A DNA stretch of 64,000 nucleotides from Clostridioides difficile (lineage in GTDB: Bacteria > Bacillota > Clostridia > Peptostreptococcales > Peptostreptococcaceae). The notes under the pieces are model-generated. The model was not told where the DNA came from and searched no databases. It saw only the letters and a program-made list of their open reading frames with translations. The position numbers were made by a program, and so were the translations under genes. Location: the NCBI GenBank assembly GCA_012955965.1, contig JABBZI010000025.1, positions 1-64,000 of the forward strand, in the 5' to 3' direction. Positions 7,835 through 16,162 of this stretch are shown one piece after another (positions within the stretch are counted from its first letter, which is position 1; the number at the start of each line of letters is the position of its first letter).

Positions 7835-9046
7835 ATGGAAATATATAAATACTTTCCAACTCCTTCTGATAGAATGGGGATAATATTTACACTATCATCA
7901 ATAAATGAAGCTTGTGTTATAGAATTTGGACCATCAGGTACAACTCATTATGCAATAGAAGCAATTGGAAGTTTGAATGGAGAAGATAATGCTAAAATTT
8001 ATTCAACTCATATGAGTGAAAGTGATGTTACTTTTGGAAACTATGATAGATTAGAGAAAGCTATAATTGAAATAGACAAAAATATAAGACCCAAGTATAT
8101 TTTTGTAATGGCTTCATCTGTATCATCAATTATAGGGACAGACATAATAGGGATATGTAACGTTTTAAGTAAGTCTGTAAACAGCAAACTAATTCCAATT
8201 ACAACGGGTGGATTGAGAGAAGATTATAATCAAGGAGTAGAAGAACTTCTCTATATATTAGCAAAAGAAGTTGTTAAAGATAGTAATGAAAAATTTGATA
8301 GTTTTAATATAGTTGGATGTAATATAGACCAATTTAATTTTTTATCAGATTGTGAAGAAATAAAAAGAATGATGAAGACATTTTTTAAAAAAGATGTAAA
8401 TGTAACTTTTACATCATATACATCAATTGATGAGATAGAAAATGCTTCTAAATCAAGTTTAAATATAGTGCTTAGAAAAGAAGGTATGAAAGCAGCTATT
8501 TTTATGAAAGATAAGTACAATATACCATATGTATATAAGAAACCTTATGGAATAAAAAATACTGAAGAGTTCATAAATGAAATACAAAAAGTAACTGCAT
8601 GGGATTTAGATAAAAATGCTTATGAAGCTGAAGTTTCTATTATAAAGAAGTATCTATTTAACATAAAAAGGAAGTTTTATTTTTATGAAGAAAGCAAAAA
8701 ATGTGCTGTATTTGGAGATTATGATACTGCTTTAGGTGTCAAAGACTTGTTAGAGGAATTAGGTCTTGAAATTGATAGAGTTAATATATTGCATAATGTA
8801 GATTGTAATGATAAATCTGTGTATATTGGAAACGATGAACTAGATAGAAGTAAATATTTAAAAGAGAGTGACTTATTAATATTATTTGGAGATGGTGCTA
8901 GTATAGATATGCAACACAATTCTAAGTTAGACATACAAATAAGTAATCCTAATCTAAAAAGTATAAACATATATCCATATACTCCATTTGTAGGTCTAAG
9001 AGGAATTCTTTATATAATCGAAAAAATACTAAATATACAACATTAA
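7835..9046 (+). CDS. Nitrogenase component-1-like protein, NifK/BchB-like subunit lacking cluster cysteines
   Basis: 403 residues, second component-1-like subunit, presumably the heterodimer partner of the preceding protein. Aligned by eye without gaps to NifK, the three P-cluster cysteine positions are Ser11 (SDRMG for CQPLG), Thr36 (PSGTTHY for SQGCVAY) and Ser95 (ASSVSSIIG for TTCMAEVIG). None of the three is a cysteine. Asp12 sits beside the first position; in DPOR an aspartate of BchB is the fourth ligand to the cluster held by three BchN cysteines, so Asp12 may play this role. C-terminal half is weakly conserved. Last clear gene of the operon. Confidence 0.75.
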   Translation: MEIYKYFPTPSDRMGIIFTLSSINEACVIEFGPSGTTHYAIEAIGSLNGEDNAKIYSTHMSESDVTFGNYDRLEKAIIEIDKNIRPKYIFVMASSVSSIIGTDIIGICNVLSKSVNSKLIPITTGGLREDYNQGVEELLYILAKEVVKDSNEKFDSFNIVGCNIDQFNFLSDCEEIKRMMKTFFKKDVNVTFTSYTSIDEIENASKSSLNIVLRKEGMKAAIFMKDKYNIPYVYKKPYGIKNTEEFINEIQKVTAWDLDKNAYEAEVSIIKKYLFNIKRKFYFYEESKKCAVFGDYDTALGVKDLLEELGLEIDRVNILHNVDCNDKSVYIGNDELDRSKYLKESDLLILFGDGASIDMQHNSKLDIQISNPNLKSINIYPYTPFVGLRGILYIIEKILNIQH

Positions 9047-9234
9047 ATACATAAATAATATGTAAAAATGTTTATTATAAAGAAATTTATTAAAAATTAA
9101 TACATATTTTATTAAAATAGTTATGAGTTGTGTTAGAAACACTAGGATATTGGATATAATATAATAAACAGGTAAATTTCGTAATTAAAAGAATACATAG
9201 TTTATCTTAATTATAGGGGAAGTGGGGATATGTT

Positions 9235-9426
9235 ATGGAAAGATTGATGGAACTCATAGAAAGAAAATTTTTAAAAGATGTAGAACTTTTAGAATTGGAA
9301 GACATAGAAAATGTAATAGAATGTAAAATGACACAACCATATAATGCTCATTATAATGAATATTTAGTAAAAGTACAAAATGGAAATACTGTAGAAGAAT
9401 ATTTTGTATATTTAAAACATAGATAA
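9235..9426 (+). CDS. Small protein of unknown function, 63 residues
   Basis: A short charged protein with an acidic N-terminal helix (LKDVELLELEDIENV) followed by a probable beta region around MTQPYNAHYNEYLVKVQNG. I do not recognise the family. It is supported as a gene by an AAGTGGGG ribosome site before the ATG, its own 190-bp upstream gap, and a clear terminator right after the stop. No signal peptide or membrane segment. Confidence 0.6.
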   Translation: MERLMELIERKFLKDVELLELEDIENVIECKMTQPYNAHYNEYLVKVQNGNTVEEYFVYLKHR

Positions 9427-9429
9427 ACA

Positions 9430-9487
9430 TAAAAGAGGTCTGTATTTATTTGTATTATTTCAAAATAAAGACAAGCCTCTTTTATGT
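9430..9487. terminator. Bidirectional terminator between convergent genes
   Basis: TAAAAGAGG (about 9430) pairs with CCTCTTTTA (9475-9484) around a long loop with an internal GTCTGT/ACA pairing. Both flanks give T runs on their own strand. It separates the 63-residue ORF from the convergent Mrp-like gene. Confidence 0.75.
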
Positions 9488-9508
9488 TAAATATAAACTA
9501 TAAAATTG

Positions 9509-10321
9509 TTATTTAATTTTTTCAACAACGCTAGTTAATATTGAGTCTAAATCATTGCTAATTTCTGTAACTCCATTATGAGTAATATCTATAATTTCTT
9601 TAGTCATAGGAAGTTCTCCTAAAAGCTCTAAATCTAAATCATTTAAAAATGTCTCAGTAGATTCTCCATCAAATAACTTGATTTTTTTAGAACAATCAGG
9701 ACATTGGATATAACTCATATTTTCAATAACTCCTAGAACATTTATGTTCATTTTTTTAGCCATATTAACTGCTTTTGATACAATCATAGATACTAAATCT
9801 TGAGGTACAGAAACCATAACTATTCCACTTATAGGAATAGATTGCATAACTGTTAATGCAACATCTCCAGTACCAGGAGGCATATCTATTAATAAATAGT
9901 CTAATTCCTCCCAAAGAACATCAGTATAAAATTGTTTTACAACTCCTCCAAGTAGAGGACCTCTCCAAACAACAGGCTCATTTTCATCATCTATCATAAG
10001 ATTTATAGACATTACTTTTATGTTATTTGCATTTTCTACAGGATAAATATAAGAGCCATCAGAATAAGCTTTTACATTTTTTACACCCATAAGTCTAGGA
10101 ATACTTGGTCCAGTTATATCTGAATCTAATATACCAACCTTATATCCCATTTTATTTAGCTTATTAGCAAGTAAAGCAGTTACAGTTGATTTTCCAACTC
10201 CACCTTTACCACTCATAACACCAATTATTTTTCCGAATTTATTGTTAGGGTTATTTTCAATAGAACAATTTGATTGACTATTACAATTTCCCTTTGATGG
10301 ACATGAATTACAATCTGCCAT
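9509..10321 (-). CDS. Mrp/Nbp35 (ApbC) family Fe-S cluster carrier ATPase
   Basis: 270 residues. P-loop with the deviant Walker A GKGGVGKST near residue 36, DMPPGTGD near residue 133 and the C-terminal CPDC pair of the family that binds a bridging [4Fe-4S] cluster between subunits. The N-terminus adds CNSCPSKGNC with further cysteines, like Nbp35-type proteins. Role: assembly and delivery of Fe-S clusters to apoproteins in the cytoplasm. The frame opens 15 bp upstream at a TTG, but the GGAGG site lies within that extension, so ATG 10321 is the start. It sits near several Fe-S enzymes, but no direct link is shown. Confidence 0.9.
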   Translation of the reverse strand: MADCNSCPSKGNCNSQSNCSIENNPNNKFGKIIGVMSGKGGVGKSTVTALLANKLNKMGYKVGILDSDITGPSIPRLMGVKNVKAYSDGSYIYPVENANNIKVMSINLMIDDENEPVVWRGPLLGGVVKQFYTDVLWEELDYLLIDMPPGTGDVALTVMQSIPISGIVMVSVPQDLVSMIVSKAVNMAKKMNINVLGVIENMSYIQCPDCSKKIKLFDGESTETFLNDLDLELLGELPMTKEIIDITHNGVTEISNDLDSILTSVVEKIK

Positions 10322-10463
10322 ATCTATTACCTCCAAACTTTAATATTTATTAGATTATTTGTAACCTACATATACTATTTTAGTACAATTGAATCATAAA
10401 GTCATTATTTAAAAGTAACTTAGAATATTTTCTGTTGATTTGTTTGTAATTTATAATAAAAAA

Positions 10464-10494
10464 AGAAGGTAATAAAAAAATTATAACCTTCTAA
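10464..10494 (-). terminator. Minus-strand intrinsic terminator in the 10.34-10.74 kb gap
   Basis: AGAAGGT and ACCTTCT arms enclose an AT-rich loop. On the minus strand the stem is followed by seven T residues, so it looks like a terminator for a minus-strand transcript starting between about 10500 and 10700, where no gene is visible. The gap also holds two direct copies of GTAACTGG about 20 bp apart (near 10568-10600). Nothing else is seen there. Confidence 0.5.
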
Positions 10495-10742
10495 AAAAGT
10501 GATTATTTCAACTGACCTATAGACATTAATCATATAAATATATAGAAAATATTTCAATATATTATGCGTAACTGGTCATTTTATAAGTGTAACTGGGAAT
10601 TAGATGTATATTTTATAAAAATTTGATGAAAAAAACAATTAAAAATTGCAAAGAAAAAAGATATAATTAGAAATGTAGTAATAAATGTTTTATTATAGAT
10701 AATAGAGTTTAAGTATTTTAAATAATATTTGGAGGAAGGTAG

Positions 10743-11894
10743 ATGGAATTAAGACCAAGAAGTGCAAAATTAGAAGAATTCGATAGAGCAATAGAATTAA
10801 TAAACTATGTATTTAGGATATCAAGAAATCATAAACCAACTATGATGGAGGAGTTTCCTCTATTGCTAAATAAAAATAATATAGAAAATATGATTATAAT
10901 ATCAGAAGATAATAAAATAGTTTCAGATGTAAACTATTTAATTCAAGATGTATCTATTCAAGGAAATAAGCTTAAGGTTGCAGCTATAGGTGGGGTGTGT
11001 ACTCATCCAGATTATGAGAAAAAGGGATATTCATCTAAGATATTGGATAAAGTAGAAGAAAAAATGCTTTATGATGGTGTAGATATTGTAATCATTTCGG
11101 GAACAAGAACCTTATATAGTAGAAGAAACTGTAGTTTGGTAAAAAGTTTCTATAAATATACAATAAAACCTGAAAATATGAAAATACCATATGAAATAGT
11201 TGAATTTGATGAAACTAATTTTGAAAAAGATTGTGATTTAGATAAAATGATTGAACTATATAATCAAAATAGTACTAGATTCATAAGAACAAAAGATGAG
11301 TTCAAAAAATTATTACATGCAGCAACTATTGCTTGGGGTCCAATTGATTACAAGAAGGTATTTATAAAAGAAAATAATAATGTTATAGGATATTTAATAA
11401 TAAGAACAATAAAAAAAGAAGATTCTATTGTAGGAGAAGTGGCTGAAATAGGGTTAAACTCTGTAAATGTTGAAAATGTGTTGAAATATGTTACAAATAA
11501 ATTTGGTTTAGAATCTTTAGATTATAAAGTACATGTGAGAAATCTTAAAGACCAACTACAAGGTAATGAAATAAAAACTTTGGATTATCAACAAGGAACA
11601 ATGAAAATAATAAACTTTGCAAAATTGTGTGATAATCTAAGAAGTTATTTTAATCAATATATAGATTCTGAATTATTAAAATACATTGAGTTTAAACAAG
11701 TTGAAAATAAATATATTATTAAATATAAAGAAGAAGAACTTGTAATAGAAAGTTTGGATAAACTTAATAAACTGTTTTTTGAAAAAAACGAAGAACAATA
11801 TAATGAGTTTAAACATTTAAAAAATATACATGAATTTGCAACAAAAGTATTTCCTTTAGATTTTCCGTGGACTGCAAATTTAAATTATCAATAA
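10743..11894 (+). CDS. GNAT-family N-acetyltransferase (Eis-like layout)
   Basis: 383 residues. The N-terminal 150 residues match a GNAT fold, with IIISEDNKIVSDVNYLI (strands 2-3), VAAIGGVCTHPDYEKKGYSSKIL (motif A, acetyl-CoA pyrophosphate loop, residues 78-100) and a motif B-like segment. The remainder is a second GNAT-like or sterol-carrier-like region, as in Eis-type enhanced acetyltransferases. Substrate not evident. GGAGGAAGG site before ATG. The next genes are a corrinoid methyl-transfer set starting about 130 bp downstream; co-transcription is possible. Confidence 0.75.
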   Translation: MELRPRSAKLEEFDRAIELINYVFRISRNHKPTMMEEFPLLLNKNNIENMIIISEDNKIVSDVNYLIQDVSIQGNKLKVAAIGGVCTHPDYEKKGYSSKILDKVEEKMLYDGVDIVIISGTRTLYSRRNCSLVKSFYKYTIKPENMKIPYEIVEFDETNFEKDCDLDKMIELYNQNSTRFIRTKDEFKKLLHAATIAWGPIDYKKVFIKENNNVIGYLIIRTIKKEDSIVGEVAEIGLNSVNVENVLKYVTNKFGLESLDYKVHVRNLKDQLQGNEIKTLDYQQGTMKIINFAKLCDNLRSYFNQYIDSELLKYIEFKQVENKYIIKYKEEELVIESLDKLNKLFFEKNEEQYNEFKHLKNIHEFATKVFPLDFPWTANLNYQ

Positions 11895-12021
11895 TTGTTG
11901 TGTTTTTTGACTATATTCAATAAAAATGGATTATGTCTAAAGAGAGTTCTTATTAAATAACATAAATTAGTGTATGTTAAAAAAGAAATTTTGTAAGATA
12001 CTAGAAGGGATGAAATATTAT

Positions 12022-12660
12022 ATGGACATACTTGATGATATAGCAGAATGCATATTAAATATGGGTGTAGACAATATAGAAAATTTAGTGAAAATTGCTA
12101 TAGATAAAAATATTGATGTAGAAGATATTTATGAATATGGTTTAAATAAAGGGATGATAGGAGCTTTAGATAAATTTGAGAACAAAGAATACTACCTTTC
12201 AGAAGTTATAGTATGTACAGATGCATTAAATAAAGGAATTAATCTCTTAAAAGGAACTGGAAGAGTAAAGAAAAAATCAAAGGGAGTAATTCTGATGTCT
12301 GTAGTGGAAGGAGATACTCATGAGATAGGAAAAAACATTGTAAAAGTAATGGTAGAAGCTACTGGATATAAAGTTATTGATTTAGGTGTAAATAGAAAAA
12401 GTGAAGATATAATAGAGGAAGCCATAAAAAATAATGTGGATATAATAGGCCTATCTTCAATGATGACAACAACTATGGAGAACATGAAATCAGTTATAAA
12501 TGAGCTTAATAGGATTAATACAGATAAAAAGCCAAAAGTGATAATTGGTGGAGGTCCTGTAAGTATGGAGTTTGCAGAAGAAATAGGCGCAGATGGATAT
12601 AGCTCAAATGCTCCAAAAGCAGTTAAATTAATAAACAAACTTATAGGAGGTGAAGTTTAA
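12022..12660 (+). CDS. Corrinoid protein (MtaC/MtbC/MtmC type)
   Basis: About 212 residues, the usual length for methanogen and acetogen corrinoid proteins. An N-terminal helical cap (MDILDDIAECILNMG...) precedes a Rossmann B12-binding domain. The histidine motif GDTHEIGKNIV (DxHxxG; the His replaces dimethylbenzimidazole on cobalt), GLSSMMTTT and IIGGGPVS are all present. It carries methyl groups between a substrate methyltransferase and an acceptor enzyme. The frame can open at 11974, but AGAAGGG at 12003-12009 favours the ATG at 12022, matching the family N-terminus. The stop overlaps the ribosome site of the next gene. Confidence 0.88.
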   Translation: MDILDDIAECILNMGVDNIENLVKIAIDKNIDVEDIYEYGLNKGMIGALDKFENKEYYLSEVIVCTDALNKGINLLKGTGRVKKKSKGVILMSVVEGDTHEIGKNIVKVMVEATGYKVIDLGVNRKSEDIIEEAIKNNVDIIGLSSMMTTTMENMKSVINELNRINTDKKPKVIIGGGPVSMEFAEEIGADGYSSNAPKAVKLINKLIGGEV

Positions 12661-12661
12661 T

Positions 12662-13684
12662 ATGTTTTCAGACATGACTTTACTTCAATATATAAATAGT
12701 GAAGATAGAGGATTTTTTCTGCCTGATATGGGTACAAATGGATTATTTTTAATAAATAAAAAGGCGTATGAAGTATATGATAGTGTAGATATACAACTTG
12801 AATTAGCAAAGACTATGGACAAGTATTTCGAATCAGATTTTATATATTCATTCTGTGATGGTATTACATTTTGTGAGACTTTAGGTCTAGAGACACTAAG
12901 ACCAGATTATGATTTTCCAAGTGTATTAACACATACTATAACTGATAGGGAAAAATTAAGAAAGCTAGAAGTCCCAGACCCTTATACAAGTGGACGTATG
13001 CCACTTAATATAGAAAGTTTGTCACTTATATCAAAAAGTATAAAAAAACCATTGTATGAAGCTATACAAGGTCCGTTCACACTTGCAGGTCAGTTAGCTG
13101 GTGCTACACAACTTTTGAGATGTATAATAACTGATAAAAAATTTGTGGAAGAGTTATTGGAGTTTACAACTGAGCTGGTAAGAAGATATGCTGTAGCTGC
13201 AAATAAAGCAGGAGCTAAATATATTTCAATAGCAGAACCAACATCAGTGACATTAAGTAAAGATAGATTTGATGAGTATATAGTAAAAAATTTAAATAAA
13301 ATATATGATGAGCTTGATTGTTGGAAAGGTATGCATATATGTGGAGATACTAGGGAGTTATTGGACAATATGTTAAGTTGTAATATAGATGCAGTAAGTT
13401 TGGACCAAATTTTAGACTATGAAGAAGTTGCACCAATGATTCCTAGAGATATAGTATTGATTGGTAACTTGGACCCAATAAAACTTCTTGGACGTTCTAA
13501 TCCAGATAAAATTAGAAGAGAGACACTAAAGTTGCTAAAGAAAATGAGAGGATATGACAATTTCCTATGCAACTTTGGATGTAATTGTTTAAATACCACT
13601 CCAGTAGAAAACTTACAAGCAGCTATAAAGGCAGGAAGAATTAGTTATAAAGAATTAGATAGGATTGATATTAATGAATTATAA
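12662..13684 (+). CDS. UroD/MtaA-family corrinoid methyltransferase
   Basis: 340 residues of the uroporphyrinogen-decarboxylase superfamily, MtaA/MtbA/CmuA branch. The zinc-site pattern His-x-Cys...Cys is present: MHICGDTRELL near residue 220 and NFGCNCLNTTP near residue 305. In this branch zinc activates a thiol (coenzyme M in methanogens; homocysteine, tetrahydrofolate-linked or unknown acceptors elsewhere) for methyl transfer to or from a corrinoid protein, and the corrinoid protein gene lies directly upstream. A GTG at 12650 falls inside the ribosome site GGAGGTG, so ATG 12662 is the start. A porphyrin decarboxylase role is unlikely because heme genes are absent here. Confidence 0.85.
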   Translation: MFSDMTLLQYINSEDRGFFLPDMGTNGLFLINKKAYEVYDSVDIQLELAKTMDKYFESDFIYSFCDGITFCETLGLETLRPDYDFPSVLTHTITDREKLRKLEVPDPYTSGRMPLNIESLSLISKSIKKPLYEAIQGPFTLAGQLAGATQLLRCIITDKKFVEELLEFTTELVRRYAVAANKAGAKYISIAEPTSVTLSKDRFDEYIVKNLNKIYDELDCWKGMHICGDTRELLDNMLSCNIDAVSLDQILDYEEVAPMIPRDIVLIGNLDPIKLLGRSNPDKIRRETLKLLKKMRGYDNFLCNFGCNCLNTTPVENLQAAIKAGRISYKELDRIDINEL

Positions 13685-14294
13685 TAGTAATGAAAATAAA
13701 TCTTTTTTAGAATATCTAAATCTGGAAGATATTTTTATAGACAAGGATATTGTGTTAAAGTTTTTGGGGTATGGAAATAGAAAAGCTCCAGATACGATTA
13801 GTGAAATCGTTGAAAGAGAAATAAAAAATATAAATGATAGTTTAGATATTAAGATATATATGAGTGAAGTTGATATTAATAAAATGCCTAAAAAATGTAA
13901 GAAAGCATTTGCTATACTATATACAATAGGAGATACGATTGATATCAAGATGAATGATTATATGAAAAATTGTAATATGATGGCAGGGTTAGCATTGGAT
14001 AAAATAGGAGTAGTATGTTTAGATTGTATAAATGAGAAAATAAAAAAATATTTAAAAGAAGAATATTGTAATCTTAATATATCATATGAAATATATCCAG
14101 GAGATAAAGATTTTGAGGTTGAGAAGCAAAGAGATATTTATAACTATATAAAAAATAAATATAACAATGTGGAAATAGAAATTAATGATTATCATCAACT
14201 ATCACCCATAAAGAGTGTAGCAATGCTTATTTTAATGGGAGATGAAGAAAATCTTGAATCAAGATGTAGCAAATGTCCTCAAAAATGCTTTTAG
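13674..14294 (+). CDS. MetH-activation-domain-like protein of the corrinoid cluster
   Basis: About 206 residues resembling the AdoMet-binding reactivation domain of B12-dependent methionine synthase: a conserved-looking FAILYTIGDTIDIK segment, MAGLALDKIGVVCLD, and late SPIKSVAMLILMG. These proteins accompany standalone corrinoid proteins and are thought to help reductive reactivation of inactive Co(II). Odd feature: a C-terminal cysteine group CSKCPQKC that could bind a metal or Fe-S cluster and is absent from the MetH domain. The start ATG 13674 overlaps the upstream gene by 11 bp. Function is inferred from family and context. Confidence 0.75.
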   Translation: MNYNSNENKSFLEYLNLEDIFIDKDIVLKFLGYGNRKAPDTISEIVEREIKNINDSLDIKIYMSEVDINKMPKKCKKAFAILYTIGDTIDIKMNDYMKNCNMMAGLALDKIGVVCLDCINEKIKKYLKEEYCNLNISYEIYPGDKDFEVEKQRDIYNYIKNKYNNVEIEINDYHQLSPIKSVAMLILMGDEENLESRCSKCPQKCF

Positions 14295-14482
14295 ATATTT
14301 TTCAAGATTAAAAACTTATTTTATGTATGAATTGCAATTTACTACTTATGAATGTTAATTGATACACTGATAACTTTATATATGAAAAAATATAGTATAA
14401 CATATCGGTATTGAAACATAAAAATTGAATAAAGTATATAGATTACAAAGTGCCACAAAAAAGATGTTCATAGTCTATTTTT

Positions 14483-14511
14483 AGCCGTTCAGAAATGAAC
14501 GGCTATTTTAT
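14483..14511. terminator. Strong bidirectional terminator
   Basis: AGCCGTTC (14483-14490) pairs with GAACGGCT (14497-14504) around AGAAAT, flanked by T-rich DNA in both directions. It separates the corrinoid cluster from the convergent nitroreductase. Confidence 0.85.
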
Positions 14512-14574
14512 ATGGTACCAAATGTAAATAGCTCTTTCCTTTAGGTCTTTGCTAAATAAATATGAGACTTAGTA

Positions 14575-15234
14575 CTATTTCCCCAAAGTGATGTTAGCAC
14601 CCAGTTCGAAATGATATTTAATGATTCCTAGGTCTATATTGCTATATTTACTTTCTTCGACTTCAAATCTAGGTTTTTCACTTTCTAATGTTATCATAAA
14701 ATTCTGTTTATTCATTGCAGTAGGTGCAAGTAATACGGATTCCATACCTTTTTCAAACCAAGTAGGCATATCTTTACTAACATTACACACTTGAGACATA
14801 GATTTAGATTTATGTGCTACACCTTGTGTAACTCCATACCCAATTGCCAGTACACATACCAATGCCTGATTATCTTTAATGATAGCCTTACACTTTCTTT
14901 TTTTATATGTTGCTGCAACCCAACAGGTGTTTAATCCCAGTTGTTGTGCCTTTAAAGCAATTCGTTCACCATAATAGCCAAGTTTTTCATCAAGTTTGTA
15001 TCCAGTTGGTCCGACTAGTGCAATGTAATTTGAAACATTTCGAAAGCCTCCATAATATGCCATAAGACCTTTGAATGCATTTTTATCATCTGTAATGAGT
15101 TGTATAGCTAGAGAACCTTCCTTATTGCAGAGATTAATTTCTTCTGTTAATGTCTGAATCTTGTCGTTTTCAATTTTTTTATCCTGATAGTTTCTAACAG
15201 AATGACGGTTTATCATAGCCTCATAAATAGTCAT
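14575..15234 (-). CDS. Nitroreductase-family flavoprotein
   Basis: 219 residues. The N-terminal INRHSVRNYQDKKI is the FMN-phosphate-binding signature of the nitroreductase superfamily; GYYGERIALKAQQLGLNTCWVAATYKKRK is the second conserved block, and a long C-terminal region completes a single-domain FMN enzyme. Likely an NAD(P)H-dependent reductase of unknown substrate. It lies 34 bp downstream of a TetR gene in the same direction, behind a doubled palindromic operator, so an inducible detoxification role is plausible. Codon usage looks slightly more GC-rich than its neighbours. Confidence 0.85.
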   Translation of the reverse strand: MTIYEAMINRHSVRNYQDKKIENDKIQTLTEEINLCNKEGSLAIQLITDDKNAFKGLMAYYGGFRNVSNYIALVGPTGYKLDEKLGYYGERIALKAQQLGLNTCWVAATYKKRKCKAIIKDNQALVCVLAIGYGVTQGVAHKSKSMSQVCNVSKDMPTWFEKGMESVLLAPTAMNKQNFMITLESEKPRFEVEESKYSNIDLGIIKYHFELGANITLGK

Positions 15235-15268
15235 TTTCTTTTTTCCTTTCCAATTTAGAGTATTTATT

Positions 15269-15850
15269 TTAAAATAAGTCTATTTTTGTTTCTAGAAGTG
15301 TCTCAGTCAATGCTCCCCAATCACCATCATAGTGAAACCCTTTCATATTAGCCATAGCAGCAAGTCCATGTACTGTTGCCCACATGACTATTAAATTATT
15401 ATGAATATTTTCTTTTGGTACTTGGATATGCTCCATACATTGTGTTGCTATTTCTTTAAAAATAAGAAAAGGTTGAAAATCTCCTTCAAATGAATCTTCT
15501 GTCAATCGGATTTGATAATCATCGTTATCATAGATAAAGGTGAAATAGTGTGGATTTTTTGCAAAGAAGTTCACATATGATTTTCCTAAGCTTAGAGATA
15601 AGTAATTTTTAGAAGTATTCAGATTTTCAGTCAATGCTTCACAAAACTTTTTCGTAACATAATCCTTCATTTCTAAGAGTAGTTGTTCTACTGTCGCAAA
15701 ATGATTATAACAGGCAGTAGGTGATACACCTACTCTTTTCGCTAGTTTTCGCAATGAAAAATTTCCCCTACCTTCTTCATGGATGAGAGTTAATCCATCT
15801 TCAATTAATTTTGTATGTAGGTTGCCGTGGTGATATGGTTTCTTTTTCAA
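15269..15850 (-). CDS. TetR-family transcriptional repressor
   Basis: 193 residues. N-terminal helix-turn-helix: FSLRKLAKRVGVSPTACYNHFATVEQLL (about residues 30-58), preceded by HHGNLHTKLIEDGLTLI. C-terminal part is a ligand-binding domain of the TetR_C_33/WHG type, with VMWATVHGLAAMANM near residue 160. Operon leader for the nitroreductase. Two 14-bp palindromes arranged as a larger inverted repeat lie immediately upstream (15865-15930) and fit autoregulation. Confidence 0.88.
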   Translation of the reverse strand: MKKKPYHHGNLHTKLIEDGLTLIHEEGRGNFSLRKLAKRVGVSPTACYNHFATVEQLLLEMKDYVTKKFCEALTENLNTSKNYLSLSLGKSYVNFFAKNPHYFTFIYDNDDYQIRLTEDSFEGDFQPFLIFKEIATQCMEHIQVPKENIHNNLIVMWATVHGLAAMANMKGFHYDGDWGALTETLLETKIDLF

Positions 15851-15864
15851 TAGAACCCTCCTTC

Positions 15865-15930
15865 TTCAATGTTGACGCGTGTTAATATAAGTATAGGATA
15901 TCATCTATATTAACATGTGTCAACATTGAA
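15865..15930. promoter_or_regulatory. Double TetR operator, nested palindromes
   Basis: A 25-bp arm at 15865-15889 is repeated in inverse at 15906-15930 with only two differences (16-bp centre). Each arm itself contains a 14-bp near-palindrome, TTGACGCGTGTTAA on the left and TTAACATGTGTCAA on the right. The nested symmetry fits two TetR dimers on the promoter of the TetR-nitroreductase operon. Confidence 0.75.
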
Positions 15931-16020
15931 ACGAAGATTTATTAAATTACTTATAGATAGGAGATTTTAGGCATTTTAAAACATTATTTATAGTAAAAAA
16001 ATCAGCATATAATTTAATAT

Positions 16021-16070
16021 AGAAAATGTCAGTAAAGCCCATAAATACAGGCTGTACTGACATTTTCTAA
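16021..16070. terminator. Long hairpin terminator downstream of the HAD gene
   Basis: AGAAAATGTCAGTA (from 16021) pairs with TACTGACATTTTCT (ending 16068), with inner GCC/GGC pairing. Transcribed on the minus strand it ends the HAD phosphatase message. The flanking 15.93-16.16 kb DNA is otherwise plain AT-rich. Confidence 0.7.
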
Positions 16071-16162
16071 CTTATGAAATATAATCAAAATTTATATAAG
16101 TTTTATAACAAAAAATTATTGCAAAATAATAATATTTTACTTAATATTTGGTGATTTATGGA

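Noticed and set aside
2985-9046. A nitrogen-fixation (nif) operon
   Set aside because: The FeMo-cofactor cysteine of NifD and the NifK cluster cysteines are missing, and no nifB, nifE or nifN is present.
12662-13684. Heme-biosynthesis uroporphyrinogen decarboxylase
   Set aside because: Zinc-type HxC...C motif and the adjacent corrinoid protein indicate the MtaA methyltransferase branch.
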